NCBI RefSeq assembly: GCF_900258045.1
Contig: NZ_OGVD01000004.1
Span: forward strand, 124,001-188,000
Direction of reading: 5' to 3'
DNA: 64,000 nucleotides
DNA from: Sphingorhabdus sp. EL138
GTDB lineage: Bacteria; Pseudomonadota; Alphaproteobacteria; Sphingomonadales; Sphingomonadaceae
Below, piece after piece: positions 26,703 through 34,269 of this stretch. A model generated the notes under the pieces. The model made no database searches. It was not told the origin of the DNA and saw only the letters and a list, made by a program, of their open reading frames with translations. The translations under genes were made by a program, and so were the position numbers. Within the stretch, counting starts at the first letter, position 1, and every line of letters begins with the position of its first letter.

Positions 26703-27217
26703 TAGTGTTCGATCTTATATGCCGCGACGGCGGCCATCAATTTGAGGGCTGGTTCGGTTCCTCAGGCGACTACGCCAAGCAGCAAGCTGCAGGGCTGATC
26801 GATTGTCCCAGTTGCGGTTGTAACACTGTCGACAAAGCGGTGATGGCCCCCAATGTCGGTATTAAAGGCAACCAGCGCTCTGGTGCGGAGCCGGTCTCTG
26901 GATCAGTCGAATCGGGGCCTACTGAAATGGAGGCTTCCAAAGAAAACGAGCAATCAATGGCGAAAGCGGTCACACTCCCGGCCGAGGTCCAGGATATGGT
27001 TGGCAAACTGGCCAGAGCACAAGCGGAAATGTTGGAGCAATCAGAGTGGGTTGGCGGCGATTTTCCGGAGGAAGCCCGGGCGATCCACTATGGCGAAAAA
27101 GATGCGGCTCCGATCCACGGGACAGCATCTCCAGAGGATGTGGCAGAGCTTGAAGAAGAAGGCATTGATGTCGTGCCACTGCCCTTGCCTGTGACGCCGC
27201 CCGAAGCGCAAAATTGA
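26699..27217 (+). CDS. DUF1178 family protein
   Basis: 172 aa. The N-terminus IVFDLICRDGGHQFEGWFGS with CPSCGCN near residue 37 is the DUF1178 signature: a small zinc-ribbon-like region (Cys9 and the CPSCGC cysteines). The rest is acidic and probably partly disordered until PAEVQDMVGKLARAQ and the conserved VGGDFPEEARAIHYGE. Function unknown in the literature as far as I know. It is constantly found after the nitrilase gene in alphaproteobacteria and overlaps it by 4 bp here. Confidence 0.9.
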   Translation: MIVFDLICRDGGHQFEGWFGSSGDYAKQQAAGLIDCPSCGCNTVDKAVMAPNVGIKGNQRSGAEPVSGSVESGPTEMEASKENEQSMAKAVTLPAEVQDMVGKLARAQAEMLEQSEWVGGDFPEEARAIHYGEKDAAPIHGTASPEDVAELEEEGIDVVPLPLPVTPPEAQN

Positions 27218-27257
27218 AGCTGGTCTATCCGACCTGCACCCGTTAAATGACGGGCAA

Positions 27258-27334
27258 GCGCCCGTAGCTCAGGTGGATAGAGCATCAGATTCCTAATCTG
27301 GGGGCCACAGGTTCGAATCCTGTCGGGCGCACCA
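27258..27334 (+). tRNA. tRNA-Arg (anticodon CCT)
   Basis: 77 nt including an encoded CCA. The 7-bp acceptor stem GCGCCCG pairs with CGGGCGC, D-arm GCTC...GAGC, anticodon stem TCAGA/TCTGG-type with loop TTCCTAA giving anticodon CCT, and T-arm ACAGG TTCGAAT CCTGT. It is the attachment target of the following cassette: the last 45 nt are duplicated 1,228 bp downstream. Confidence 0.96.
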
Positions 27335-27336
27335 GT
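27290..27336 (+). repeat. Left 47-bp att repeat, within tRNA-Arg 3' half
   Basis: From the anticodon loop to two bases past CCA this segment is identical, base for base, to 28518-28564. A direct repeat of the 3' end of a tRNA gene on both sides of foreign-looking DNA is the standard footprint of tyrosine-recombinase integration. The copy here completes the functional tRNA. Confidence 0.93.
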
Positions 27337-27392
27337 AAGCTATTGATAATAATAGATTATTCTGAAAACCGTTGTCACAAAACTGTAGTAAT

Positions 27393-27424
27393 TCGTCGCA
27401 TGGTGCGACGACACCGTCGCATGG
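27393..27424. promoter_or_regulatory. Palindrome and direct repeat upstream of cassette gene
   Basis: TCGTCGCA (27393-27400), TGG, TGCGACGA (27404-27411) is a perfect 8-bp inverted repeat. GTCGCATGG occurs at 27395 and again at 27416, 21 bp apart, two helical turns. Located about 100-125 bp before the cassette gene. Could be an operator or an arm-type recombinase site; related sequence occurs at the other end (28437-28472). Confidence 0.5.
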
Positions 27425-27519
27425 ATAATCTGACGCCAATCACTAAAATACCCACTCTCTTTGACTCAGACTTGGCACGACTCGCTCCATATGCGTATTA
27501 AGTAAAAAGGGGGTGATAA

Positions 27520-28395
27520 ATGAGTAATCCGAAAATAAAACTGACTTATGATGGAGGGGATGCCGATCAACATGCAATAGATGCGAAGCTTTTTGGTCAA
27601 TCGTTACAAGGTATAGACAAATTAGTGTCGGATGCGCTGATCATTATTACCCAAGAACGACTGCCCAAACGAGGTGAGCGCGCACCTCTTATAATGAAGG
27701 CAAAGGAGCCAGAAAGTGGTTCCCTAACTGTAGCTGGATTCTTTCAAGAGGCGGCTGTTTTACTGCCTTTGGGGTTGCCACTAATATCTACAATCGGTGT
27801 CGATATCATATCCCATTATGTTACTTCGGCCTTGAGTTTTTTCAGCGGCAAGGATGAGAATATGGAAGTGCTGACAAAAGCGATGGCTAAGATGCATCAC
27901 GACATAGTAGTTGCAAATGATCGAGCTGACGAACGTCGACATATTGAAGCTATGGGTATGCAAGACATCTTACGCCAATCAATTGCCTCGAACGAACAAG
28001 CGGCCAGAAATTACGTTGCCCCCGTTGGACCGTCTGTAGGTACGGCATCATTTTATAGTGGGAACCGTGATCCGGTTATCATAGGCGTAGAGGAAGCTGA
28101 CAAGGTGCGTGAGTTTGATTCGGTTGAATGGCTGCCTGTTGGTAAAATGGGTTTAGAAACAGACGGGTTCAAATTCCATACCAATGGCTTGAGCGTCAAA
28201 AATCCCGATCGAGATGGGTTTCTTATGGCAGAAGTAGTTGATCCGGTATTTGAGCAGGAATCAAACCCCTATACGATCGCCGCACAGAAGAAAGCGGCAA
28301 TCACTGTCCTAGCTCGTCGTGGGTACAAAGGCGACAAGCTGTCAAAGATCCAAATTGTAGATTTCGTTGAGGAACTCGGCGACGACGCAGCTTGA
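27520..28395 (+). CDS. Uncharacterised cassette cargo protein, 291 aa
   Basis: ATG 27520 follows AAGGGGG at a good distance. The first 75 residues (KIKLTYDGGDADQHAIDAKL, then FGQSLQGIDKLVSDALI) resemble a beta-alpha N-terminal module I have seen only in hypothetical proteins; GSLTVAGFFQEAA follows. Residues about 82-115 (LLPLGLPLISTIGVDIISHY and onward) are hydrophobic enough for one or two membrane helices. The middle is a charged helix (ENMEVLTKAMAKMHHDIVV), and the C-terminal 100 residues appear beta-rich, with a FHTNGLSVKNPDRDGF segment. AT-rich codon use differs from flanking genes. No enzyme motif seen. As sole cargo of an integrated cassette, a defence or superinfection-exclusion role is conceivable but only inference. 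Confidence 0.8.
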   Translation: MSNPKIKLTYDGGDADQHAIDAKLFGQSLQGIDKLVSDALIIITQERLPKRGERAPLIMKAKEPESGSLTVAGFFQEAAVLLPLGLPLISTIGVDIISHYVTSALSFFSGKDENMEVLTKAMAKMHHDIVVANDRADERRHIEAMGMQDILRQSIASNEQAARNYVAPVGPSVGTASFYSGNRDPVIIGVEEADKVREFDSVEWLPVGKMGLETDGFKFHTNGLSVKNPDRDGFLMAEVVDPVFEQESNPYTIAAQKKAAITVLARRGYKGDKLSKIQIVDFVEELGDDAA

Positions 28396-28436
28396 TCTTT
28401 TTTGGTCCGAATGGCGCATTGACTAACAGTGCAACC

Positions 28437-28472
28437 GTGCGACGATGTTGCAATTTCGGTGCAAAGTCGCAC
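28437..28472. repeat. Inverted repeat at right end of cassette
   Basis: GTGCGAC (28437-28443) and GTCGCAC (28466-28472) are perfect inverted arms 22 bp apart, and TTGCA/TGCAA pairs lie inside. The TGCGAC core equals that of the left-end palindrome (27404-27409), so both ends of the cassette carry the same short motif in inverted form. Lies 42 bp after the gene stop and 45 bp before the right 47-bp repeat. Confidence 0.5.
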
Positions 28473-28517
28473 AGGTTTTACAACCTAAGTCATTGAAAAG
28501 TATAGATGGGTGTAAGT

Positions 28518-28564
28518 TTCCTAATCTGGGGGCCACAGGTTCGAATCCTGTCGGGCGCACCAGT
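28518..28564 (+). repeat. Right 47-bp att repeat (tRNA-Arg 3' fragment)
   Basis: Exact copy of 27290-27336, containing only the anticodon loop, variable region, T-arm and acceptor 3' strand, so it cannot make a tRNA. A T6 run follows directly at 28564-28569, consistent with the original tRNA terminator. Confidence 0.93.
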
Positions 28565-28583
28565 TTTTTCCGATTGATGTTGT

Positions 28584-29210
28584 TTAAAGGTCGAATGTCG
28601 TCCGAGACATTATTTCGACGGTTTTGTTTTCAAACACCGCGTCGCCGAGTTCCGCTTTCTTTTCGGCTAGCAGTTTGTCGCGTTCGTGCAGCATATCGAT
28701 GATGGGATCATGAAAAACTTCCACAGCGGCAGTAAGCCAGTCGTTGACGAGCGGATCACCGGGAGCCTTTTTCATGGAAAAAAGCTTGAGCCGCGATGCA
28801 ATGGCATCGGCGGGCATGAAATATTCGTAAGTGACCCAATAGTTGGTTGTGAACCAGCTCAATGGCATCCCGTCCAGGCCAAAACTCAGTGCGCCGAAAT
28901 GAACGACGCCTTGTGTTGGCTTGCCATTGGGAAGTTTTTTGGGAGGTTCGTAAAGCGCGTTTACGCCTTTGAACATCTCGAGCGGCAGAAACATGTGGAA
29001 ATGGCCATGCTCGCCTTCTTCGCGTTCCTCGGGCTTGTGCGCATGGTAGAACCAGCGAGACTTGTTGCCGGGTGCAACACAGTCGCCCTTCGGATAATGT
29101 TCATATTGAACGAAAGGGGCGTCTGCCGGTACCACTCTGGGTACTAGCGAGACGCCCTCTTTAGCTATCTGGCCTGTTAGCTCAAACAGCCTTTCTAATG
29201 CATTTTCCAA
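28584..29210 (-). CDS. DUF6969-like protein
   Basis: 208 aa with a TTG start at 29210, 15 bp after the stop of the Ala/Cys lipoprotein gene, suggesting coupling. The core has YEHYPKGDCVAP, SRWFYHAHKPEE, EHGHFHMFLPLEMF and VHFGALSFGLDGMPLSWFTTNYWVT, a histidine-rich beta pattern I associate with DUF6969, found in various proteobacteria without known function. The HGHFH and HAH histidines could bind metal. Charged helical C-terminus (MLHERDKLLAEKKAELGD). No signal peptide. It is the first gene after the right cassette boundary, so it is chromosomal rather than cargo. Confidence 0.72.
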   Translation of the reverse strand: MENALERLFELTGQIAKEGVSLVPRVVPADAPFVQYEHYPKGDCVAPGNKSRWFYHAHKPEEREEGEHGHFHMFLPLEMFKGVNALYEPPKKLPNGKPTQGVVHFGALSFGLDGMPLSWFTTNYWVTYEYFMPADAIASRLKLFSMKKAPGDPLVNDWLTAAVEVFHDPIIDMLHERDKLLAEKKAELGDAVFENKTVEIMSRTTFDL

Positions 29211-29225
29211 TGCGCTGTACTGATA

Positions 29226-29534
29226 TTACTCAGTAGCGGCACATGCAGCGGCACACGCAGCATCACCAGCGGCACATGCAGCGGCTTCAGCAGCACAGCC
29301 AGCAGCGTCAGCAGCACAACCAGCGGCACATGCAGCAGCACAACCAGCTTCTTCAGCAGCACAGCCAGCGGCACATGCAGCTTCTTCAGCGGCACATGCA
29401 GCACATTCAGCGGCACATTCTGCAGCTGCAGCAGCATCTTCAGCTTGCTCAGCACATGCTGAAAGAGCAGGAACTGCAAGAGCAAGACCACCAGCTACTG
29501 CCAGCATTTTGCGGAAACTTGTTTCGTTAGACAT
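29226..29534 (-). CDS. Ala/Cys heptad-repeat lipoprotein
   Basis: 102 aa, ATG 29534 with AAGGGG upstream. Residues 1-26 are a lipoprotein signal peptide and LSAC (Cys27) the lipobox. The mature 76 residues are almost only Ala, Cys, Glu, Gly and Asp. Twelve further cysteines lie at 40, 44, 47, 54, 58, 65, 69, 73, 80, 87, 94 and 98: every gap is 3, 4 or 7 residues. On an alpha-helix this puts all of them on one face, like the a/d positions of a coiled coil such as Lpp but with Cys instead of aliphatic residues. A metal-binding or disulfide-linked helical rod tethered to the outer membrane is the natural guess; no known family was recognised. Confidence 0.8.
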   Translation of the reverse strand: MSNETSFRKMLAVAGGLALAVPALSACAEQAEDAAAAAECAAECAACAAEEAACAAGCAAEEAGCAAACAAGCAADAAGCAAEAAACAAGDAACAAACAATE

Positions 29535-29727
29535 TAAAATATCCCCTTTGGAATGAACTAGACTTTCCCCTCTATCTGCAAAGATATGGGCATGGCAAGT
29601 CTATTTGTGCGATATCCGGGAAAATGGCTGAAATTGTCGCTTTTTTGGGCATTCAAATAGTTAATTGCACAGAAATCAGGCGGTTAATCTGCCCGATTCT
29701 TCGTCTATTCACTTCTGATTTCTCGGC

Positions 29728-30141
29728 CTATTTCTCCACACCTCGGATTTTTCCCCATTGCCGCGCCATAGTGTAGCCAAGATAGCCGGTGCCAAATAAG
29801 GCGTATAGGGGCTCTGGAATACCAGCAAGATAAGCATTCATGCCATTGGCGATATCATGGGCCGCTTGCGGCCTGACTGCCGCGATCAAACCCATGGGTA
29901 ATGACCAGAGCAGCAATATATACATGACGTAGAGAAAGCTCGGCCGCGCGCGACTGGTCCAAGGGTCGGGAGATCCGGCCTCAGCCAGTATCGCGGATAT
30001 CTGAATACGAAGCTGTTCCACTTCCTGGCTACCTTCAAGTTTCAGCAGTTCCAGCTTCGCGAGATCCCGGGCTTGCTTGTCGGGAATGATCTTGTCGATA
30101 ATTTTTGAAATGGGACCGATGAGGGTCGAGAGTAAAGACAT
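29728..30141 (-). CDS. Holin of the gene-transfer-agent 3TM family
   Basis: 137 aa. The amphipathic start SLLSTLIGPISKIIDKIIPDK, a charged helix (AKLELLKLEGSQEVEQLRIQ), the conserved DPWTSRARPSFLYVMYI and following hydrophobic helices match the three-TM holin family associated with gene transfer agent release. It would permeabilise the inner membrane so that the muramidase encoded 44 bp upstream can reach the wall. No capsid or terminase gene is nearby. Confidence 0.87.
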   Translation of the reverse strand: MSLLSTLIGPISKIIDKIIPDKQARDLAKLELLKLEGSQEVEQLRIQISAILAEAGSPDPWTSRARPSFLYVMYILLLWSLPMGLIAAVRPQAAHDIANGMNAYLAGIPEPLYALFGTGYLGYTMARQWGKIRGVEK

Positions 30142-30185
30142 GGTTCTGATTCCTTATATTGCAGAAGGGGAAGCCGGCCGGGTTT

Positions 30186-30725
30186 TCAACCTATGCGGTG
30201 GGAGAGCCAGCCATAGAGAAATGCTTCATTGGCCGGGCGCTGTTCAGCCAGTTTTATGTAGCGTGCGCCCTGCAAAGCCTCGACGGCTTTCAATAGAACC
30301 GCCTCGCCGCCATCGGCGCGCTTCGCCAGGAATTTCTGTAGGGCGCCGATTGTCCTCGGACCGATTTGGCCGTCGGTTGCGATATCGGCAAAATCCTGCT
30401 CGTTACGGTTTAGCGCATTGAGCGCCCGTTGCAGGAAACGGGCTGCGATCGCTGGTCCCATATTAATGCCGGTGTCGAACAATTCTTCGGCCAGTCGCGG
30501 GGCCAATGCGTTGACGCTATCAAACGACGGACGCAGCCAATATCTGCGTTTATATATGGCGACGGCTTCGTCTTGGGGAAAATACCGCATGTCACCAGCA
30601 TAACCGTGGCTGCGCGCGACCGCTTCAGTGACGCCCCAGCGGGTAGGGCCCCCGCGGTCAGCGGGATGATTGGAATAATCGCCTTCTATGGCAATGACGT
30701 CGTCGATCAATGTGTCGATATTCAT
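30186..30725 (-). CDS. Holin-associated N-acetylmuramidase (GH108)
   Basis: 179 aa from ATG 30725, GGAAAGAAAG upstream; the longer frame to 30794 lacks support. The catalytic region IAIEGDYSNHPADRGGPTRWG with Glu14 is the GH108 hallmark, followed by a C-terminal peptidoglycan-binding-like part (IATDGQIGPRTIGALQKFL). Endolysin that cleaves the glycan backbone of peptidoglycan. Same strand and directly before the holin gene, a lysis cassette of the type that serves gene transfer agents and is often unlinked to the structural cluster. Confidence 0.92.
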   Translation of the reverse strand: MNIDTLIDDVIAIEGDYSNHPADRGGPTRWGVTEAVARSHGYAGDMRYFPQDEAVAIYKRRYWLRPSFDSVNALAPRLAEELFDTGINMGPAIAARFLQRALNALNRNEQDFADIATDGQIGPRTIGALQKFLAKRADGGEAVLLKAVEALQGARYIKLAEQRPANEAFLYGWLSHRIG

Positions 30726-30927
30726 GGCAGCATCTTTCTTTCCAGAGGTTGAGTGCAAGAAATAACCTATTTGGTTATTTGTAGGAAAGAGCAAAATTTT
30801 GGCTATGGAATTTAATTGACTGATTAATTTCGATCAGGCCTATTCGGACAATTAGCCAGAGCAGTGATTCGTTAGATGATTTGCTGTGTCTGTTCGCCGC
30901 GAAAATATGTATTAAGGAGCTGGTAGA

Positions 30928-32046
30928 TTGAACTTTGATTTCTCCGATGATCAGAAATTCCTGCGCGATGAAGCGCGCAAATTTCTTGAGGCCCAGTGCA
31001 CCAGCGCCCATGTGCGCGCTGTGCTGGATGATGACGATGTCAGCCATAATGACGAAGTCTGGCAGAAAATAGTCGAAATGGGCTGGCTCGGTGCCGCCAT
31101 TCCAGAGGAATTTGGCGGGCTTGGCCTGGGCATGCTGGAACTTTGTGTGATTGCAGAGGAGCTGGGCCGTGTGTTGGCGCCGGTGCCGTTCGGATCGTCT
31201 GCCTATTTCTTTGCCGAGGCGATCAAGCTGGCCGGAACCGACGAGCAGAAAGCCGAGTTTTTGCCGAAAGTGGCGGATGGCAGCATTGTCGGATGTCTGG
31301 CGACCACCGAAGGCCCCGGTGCTCTCTCCGCCTCTTCGGTCCAAACAACTGCCAAGGATGGCACACTGTCCGGGACGAAAGTGCCGGTCACTGATGGCGA
31401 TATTGCGACCCATGCCGTTGTGCTGGCGAAAGAAGGCAGCGGCACTGGCTTATACATAGTAGCGCTGGATCAGGACGGGGTTTCCCGCAACGCGCTCAAG
31501 ACGATTGAACCTACCCGCAGCCATGCCGAGATCAAACTGGATGGTGCCACCGGAGCCCGATTGGGCCATGAAAGCGGCAACGGCATGACGGTGCTCGATC
31601 AAGTGATGAACCGGGCGGCGGTATTGCTCGCCTTCGAACAATTGGGCGGCGCGTCCCGTTGTCTGGAAATGGCCACCGAATATGCGAAAGAGCGCCACGC
31701 CTTTGGCCGTCCCATTGGCGGCAATCAGGCAATCAAGCATAAGCTGGCCGATATATATGTGAAAAATGAAGTGGCACGCTCCAATGCCTATTATGGGGCA
31801 TGGGCGCTGTCTACCGATGCGGCAGAATTGCCGGAAGCTGCGGCTGCGGCGCGAGTGGCTGCGTCAGAAGCCTTCTGGTTTGCCAGCAAAGAGAATATCC
31901 AGACCCATGGCGGCATGGGCTTTACCTGGGAGGTGGATTGCCACCTCTATTATCGCCGCGCCAAACTGCTGGCGGTGCAGGCGGGCAGCCCGGCGGTATG
32001 GAAAGAGAAACTGGTTTCCGCGCTCGAAGCGAAAAACGCGGCTTAG
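30928..32046 (+). CDS. Acyl-CoA dehydrogenase
   Basis: 372 aa starting at TTG 30928, with AAGGAG nine bases upstream and the family start NFDFSDDQKFLRDEARKFL. FAD-fold features: GWLGAAIPEEFGGLGLG, CLATTEGPG, and the C-terminal KERHAFGRPIGGNQAIKHKLAD and IQTHGGMGFTWEVD. Catalyses alpha,beta-dehydrogenation of an acyl-CoA. A second acyl-CoA dehydrogenase of different length follows 28 bp later; such adjacent pairs form alpha2beta2 heterotetramers in steroid-side-chain degraders, with one subunit catalytic (inference here). Confidence 0.92.
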   Translation: MNFDFSDDQKFLRDEARKFLEAQCTSAHVRAVLDDDDVSHNDEVWQKIVEMGWLGAAIPEEFGGLGLGMLELCVIAEELGRVLAPVPFGSSAYFFAEAIKLAGTDEQKAEFLPKVADGSIVGCLATTEGPGALSASSVQTTAKDGTLSGTKVPVTDGDIATHAVVLAKEGSGTGLYIVALDQDGVSRNALKTIEPTRSHAEIKLDGATGARLGHESGNGMTVLDQVMNRAAVLLAFEQLGGASRCLEMATEYAKERHAFGRPIGGNQAIKHKLADIYVKNEVARSNAYYGAWALSTDAAELPEAAAAARVAASEAFWFASKENIQTHGGMGFTWEVDCHLYYRRAKLLAVQAGSPAVWKEKLVSALEAKNAA

Positions 32047-32074
32047 TAGACAATATCCCGAGAAGGACAAGAAG

Positions 32075-33268
32075 ATGGATTTTACAGATACAACAGAAGA
32101 AGCGGCATTCCGGGCCGAGGCCAACGCGTTTCTCAGCCAGCATCTTGAACCCAAAAAAGCAGCAGCCATCCGTTCCGGCAGGCGCGACGATTATCTGAAA
32201 CGCGCGAAGGACTGGCAAAAGGTCAAAGCCGAGAACCAGTTTGCCCAGATTACGTGGCCGAAGGAAATTGGCGGTCGCGGAGGATCGCCAATGCAACAGG
32301 TCATCTGGAATCAGGAAGAATCCAAATTTGATGCACCAATTGGGCCCTTTGCCATCGGTCTTGGCATGTGTGTTCCGACCGTGATTGCTTTCGGTTCGGA
32401 TGAACATAAACAGCGCTATGTTCAAAAGGCGTTGTTCGGCGAGGAAATCTGGTGCCAGCTTTTCTCCGAACCCGCCGCCGGATCCGACGTCGCTGGCCTG
32501 AAAACCAAAGCAGTCAAGGATGGCGATGATTGGGTGATTAATGGCCAGAAGGTCTGGACCTCTGGCGCTCATTATTCCGATTATGGCATCTTGCTGGTGC
32601 GCACCGACCCTGATGTGCCGAAGCATAAAGGCCTGACCATGTTCATCGTCGACATGAAACAGGAAGGCGTCGATGTACGCCCGATCCATCAGGCATCAGG
32701 CGGCAGCGAATTTAACGAGGTCTATTTCACCGACGTTCGTATTCCCGACAGCGACCGGTTAGGCGAGCCGGGAATGGGCTGGAAAGTCGCTTTGGTGACG
32801 CTGATGAACGAGCGGCTTGCAGTTGGCGGTTCACCTGGACCGGACTGGGCCGAGATCATGGATTATGCGCGCTCCTCAGGCTCGATGAGCGATCAGGCAT
32901 TTCGTGCGAAATTGGCGGACTGGTATGTTGCGGCGCAGGGTTATAAGCTGACCAAATTCCGCACCCAGACCGCTTTGTCCAAAGGCGAAACACCGGGGCC
33001 GGAAAACTCCATCGGCAAGGTGATCACAGCGAACCATTTGCAGGATATCTGTAACAGCGCGATCGAGATGCAGGATCATTATGGAATTATCTCCGACAAG
33101 GATCATGCGCCAGCAGATGCAATTTTTCAGGAAAGCTTCATGTGGGCACCTGGCCTGCGGATTGCGGGCGGCACCGACGAGATTCTGAAAAATATCATCG
33201 CGGAGCGGGTGCTGGGACTGCCGCAGGATGTGCGGGTCGACAAGGACAAGCCTTTCTCGGCTTTCTAG
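32075..33268 (+). CDS. Acyl-CoA dehydrogenase, second subunit-like
   Basis: 397 aa from ATG 32075 (AGAAGGA upstream). N-terminal DFTDTTEEAAFRAEANAFL, middle LFSEPAAGSDVAGLKTKA and WVINGQKVWTSGAHYSDYG, C-terminal GTDEILKNIIAERVLGLP are typical of the long-chain/FadE group. Partner of the preceding gene by proximity. Its stop overlaps that of the convergent LLM oxidoreductase gene (4 bp). Confidence 0.92.
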   Translation: MDFTDTTEEAAFRAEANAFLSQHLEPKKAAAIRSGRRDDYLKRAKDWQKVKAENQFAQITWPKEIGGRGGSPMQQVIWNQEESKFDAPIGPFAIGLGMCVPTVIAFGSDEHKQRYVQKALFGEEIWCQLFSEPAAGSDVAGLKTKAVKDGDDWVINGQKVWTSGAHYSDYGILLVRTDPDVPKHKGLTMFIVDMKQEGVDVRPIHQASGGSEFNEVYFTDVRIPDSDRLGEPGMGWKVALVTLMNERLAVGGSPGPDWAEIMDYARSSGSMSDQAFRAKLADWYVAAQGYKLTKFRTQTALSKGETPGPENSIGKVITANHLQDICNSAIEMQDHYGIISDKDHAPADAIFQESFMWAPGLRIAGGTDEILKNIIAERVLGLPQDVRVDKDKPFSAF

Positions 33269-34266
33269 GCGGCGATCAGGTCGCGGACTTGGGCGGCCAG
33301 GCCATAGGACTTTTCGCGAGCGGCTTGATCGAAGATCGAGCCGCAGACGATCAGCTCGTCCGCCTGTGTCCGGTCGAGAAAGGCCCGGACGCCACTTAAT
33401 ACAGCATCCGGTGCGCCAACTGCGCTGCCCTGCATGATCTGGGCGAGCATCGATTGAGCCTGGGGCGGCAGGCTTTCGCGATAGCCCTCGACCGGAGGCG
33501 GGAGTTTACCCGGATTGCCGGTGCGCAGTGCCACAAAACTCTGCATCATCGAGGTTGCCAGATGCTCTGCTTCGTCATCCGTGTCGGCGGCAAAGATATT
33601 GAAACCGCACATCGTATAAGGTTCCGCCAACTGCGCGGATGGTTTGAAATCGCGGCGATAAATGGCCAGCGCTTCATCGAGCGCTTGCGGTGCAAAATGA
33701 GACGCAAAGGCATAGGGCAGGCCGAGGGCCGCTGCGAGCTGCGCACCGAACAGACTGCTGCCCAATATATAAAGCGGGATTTTCGCGCCTGCACCGGGTG
33801 TTGCCTGAATGCCCAGTGCAGGGTCTCCTTCAAGCAGCGCTTGGAGTTCGACGACGTCGCGCGGAAATTGATTTGGGTCGGTGTTGAGATTGCGCCGCAT
33901 GGCTTGCGCTACCCGCTGGTCGGAACCCGGTGCGCGGCCAAGGCCGAGATCGACCCGGCCGGGGAACAGCGCCTCCAACGTTCCGAATTGTTCGGCAATC
34001 ACCATCGGCGCGTGGTTGGGCAGCATGATCCCGCCGGCGCCGATGCGGATAGTCTTCGTGCCTGCGCCAATATGGGAGAGTGCAACCGAAGTCGCCGCGC
34101 TGGCAATCCCGGCCATGCCGTGATGTTCCGCCATCCAGAACCGTTCAAAGCCAAGCGCTTCACCATGCTGTGCCAGCGCGAGCGAGCGATCCAATGCTGT
34201 CTTTACATCGGATCCTTGAGGTACCGGTGACAGATCAAGAATCGAAAATTTCACAGCTTTGCTCAT
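33265..34266 (-). CDS. LLM class flavin-dependent oxidoreductase
   Basis: 333 aa, luciferase-like TIM barrel of the MsnO8 subgroup: SILDLSPVPQGSDVKTAL, ERFWMAEHHGM, IRIGAGGIMLPNHAPMVIAEQF and LFPGRVDLGLGRAPGSD. Uses FMNH2 supplied by a reductase to oxidise an unknown substrate, or F420 in some relatives. Cytoplasmic. Starts a minus-strand row in which gspN lies 3 bp before it, so it may be the last gene of a transcript. Confidence 0.92.
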   Translation of the reverse strand: MSKAVKFSILDLSPVPQGSDVKTALDRSLALAQHGEALGFERFWMAEHHGMAGIASAATSVALSHIGAGTKTIRIGAGGIMLPNHAPMVIAEQFGTLEALFPGRVDLGLGRAPGSDQRVAQAMRRNLNTDPNQFPRDVVELQALLEGDPALGIQATPGAGAKIPLYILGSSLFGAQLAAALGLPYAFASHFAPQALDEALAIYRRDFKPSAQLAEPYTMCGFNIFAADTDDEAEHLATSMMQSFVALRTGNPGKLPPPVEGYRESLPPQAQSMLAQIMQGSAVGAPDAVLSGVRAFLDRTQADELIVCGSIFDQAAREKSYGLAAQVRDLIAA

Positions 34267-34269
34267 TAC

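Larger units (their letters stand above)
27290..28564 (+). mobile_element. 1.2-kb tRNA-Arg cassette, one gene, no integrase
   Basis: The unit from one 47-bp repeat to the next is 1,228 bp. It holds a single clear gene (27520-28395) whose base composition is visibly lower in GC than neighbours, plus short inverted repeats near both ends, and no recombinase, transposase or phage gene. The chromosomal tRNA terminator, a run of six T, now stands after the right-hand repeat at 28564-28569, showing that the right copy is the original 3' end and the left copy came with the insert. It is either a non-autonomous element moved in trans by another integrase, or the remnant of a larger island after deletion. 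Confidence 0.8.

Noticed and set aside
28518-28564. Second tRNA gene
   Set aside because: Only the 3' half is present; no D-arm or 5' acceptor strand.
29230-29430. Possible CRISPR-like short repeats
   Set aside because: The repetition is codon-level low complexity in frame with the lipoprotein; there are no spacers.
29195-29530. Leu/Val-rich (minus) and His/Gln-rich (plus) open frames across the Ala/Cys gene
   Set aside because: They are other-frame readings of the GCA/TGC triplet repeat; only the Ala/Cys frame has a signal peptide, lipobox and ribosome site.
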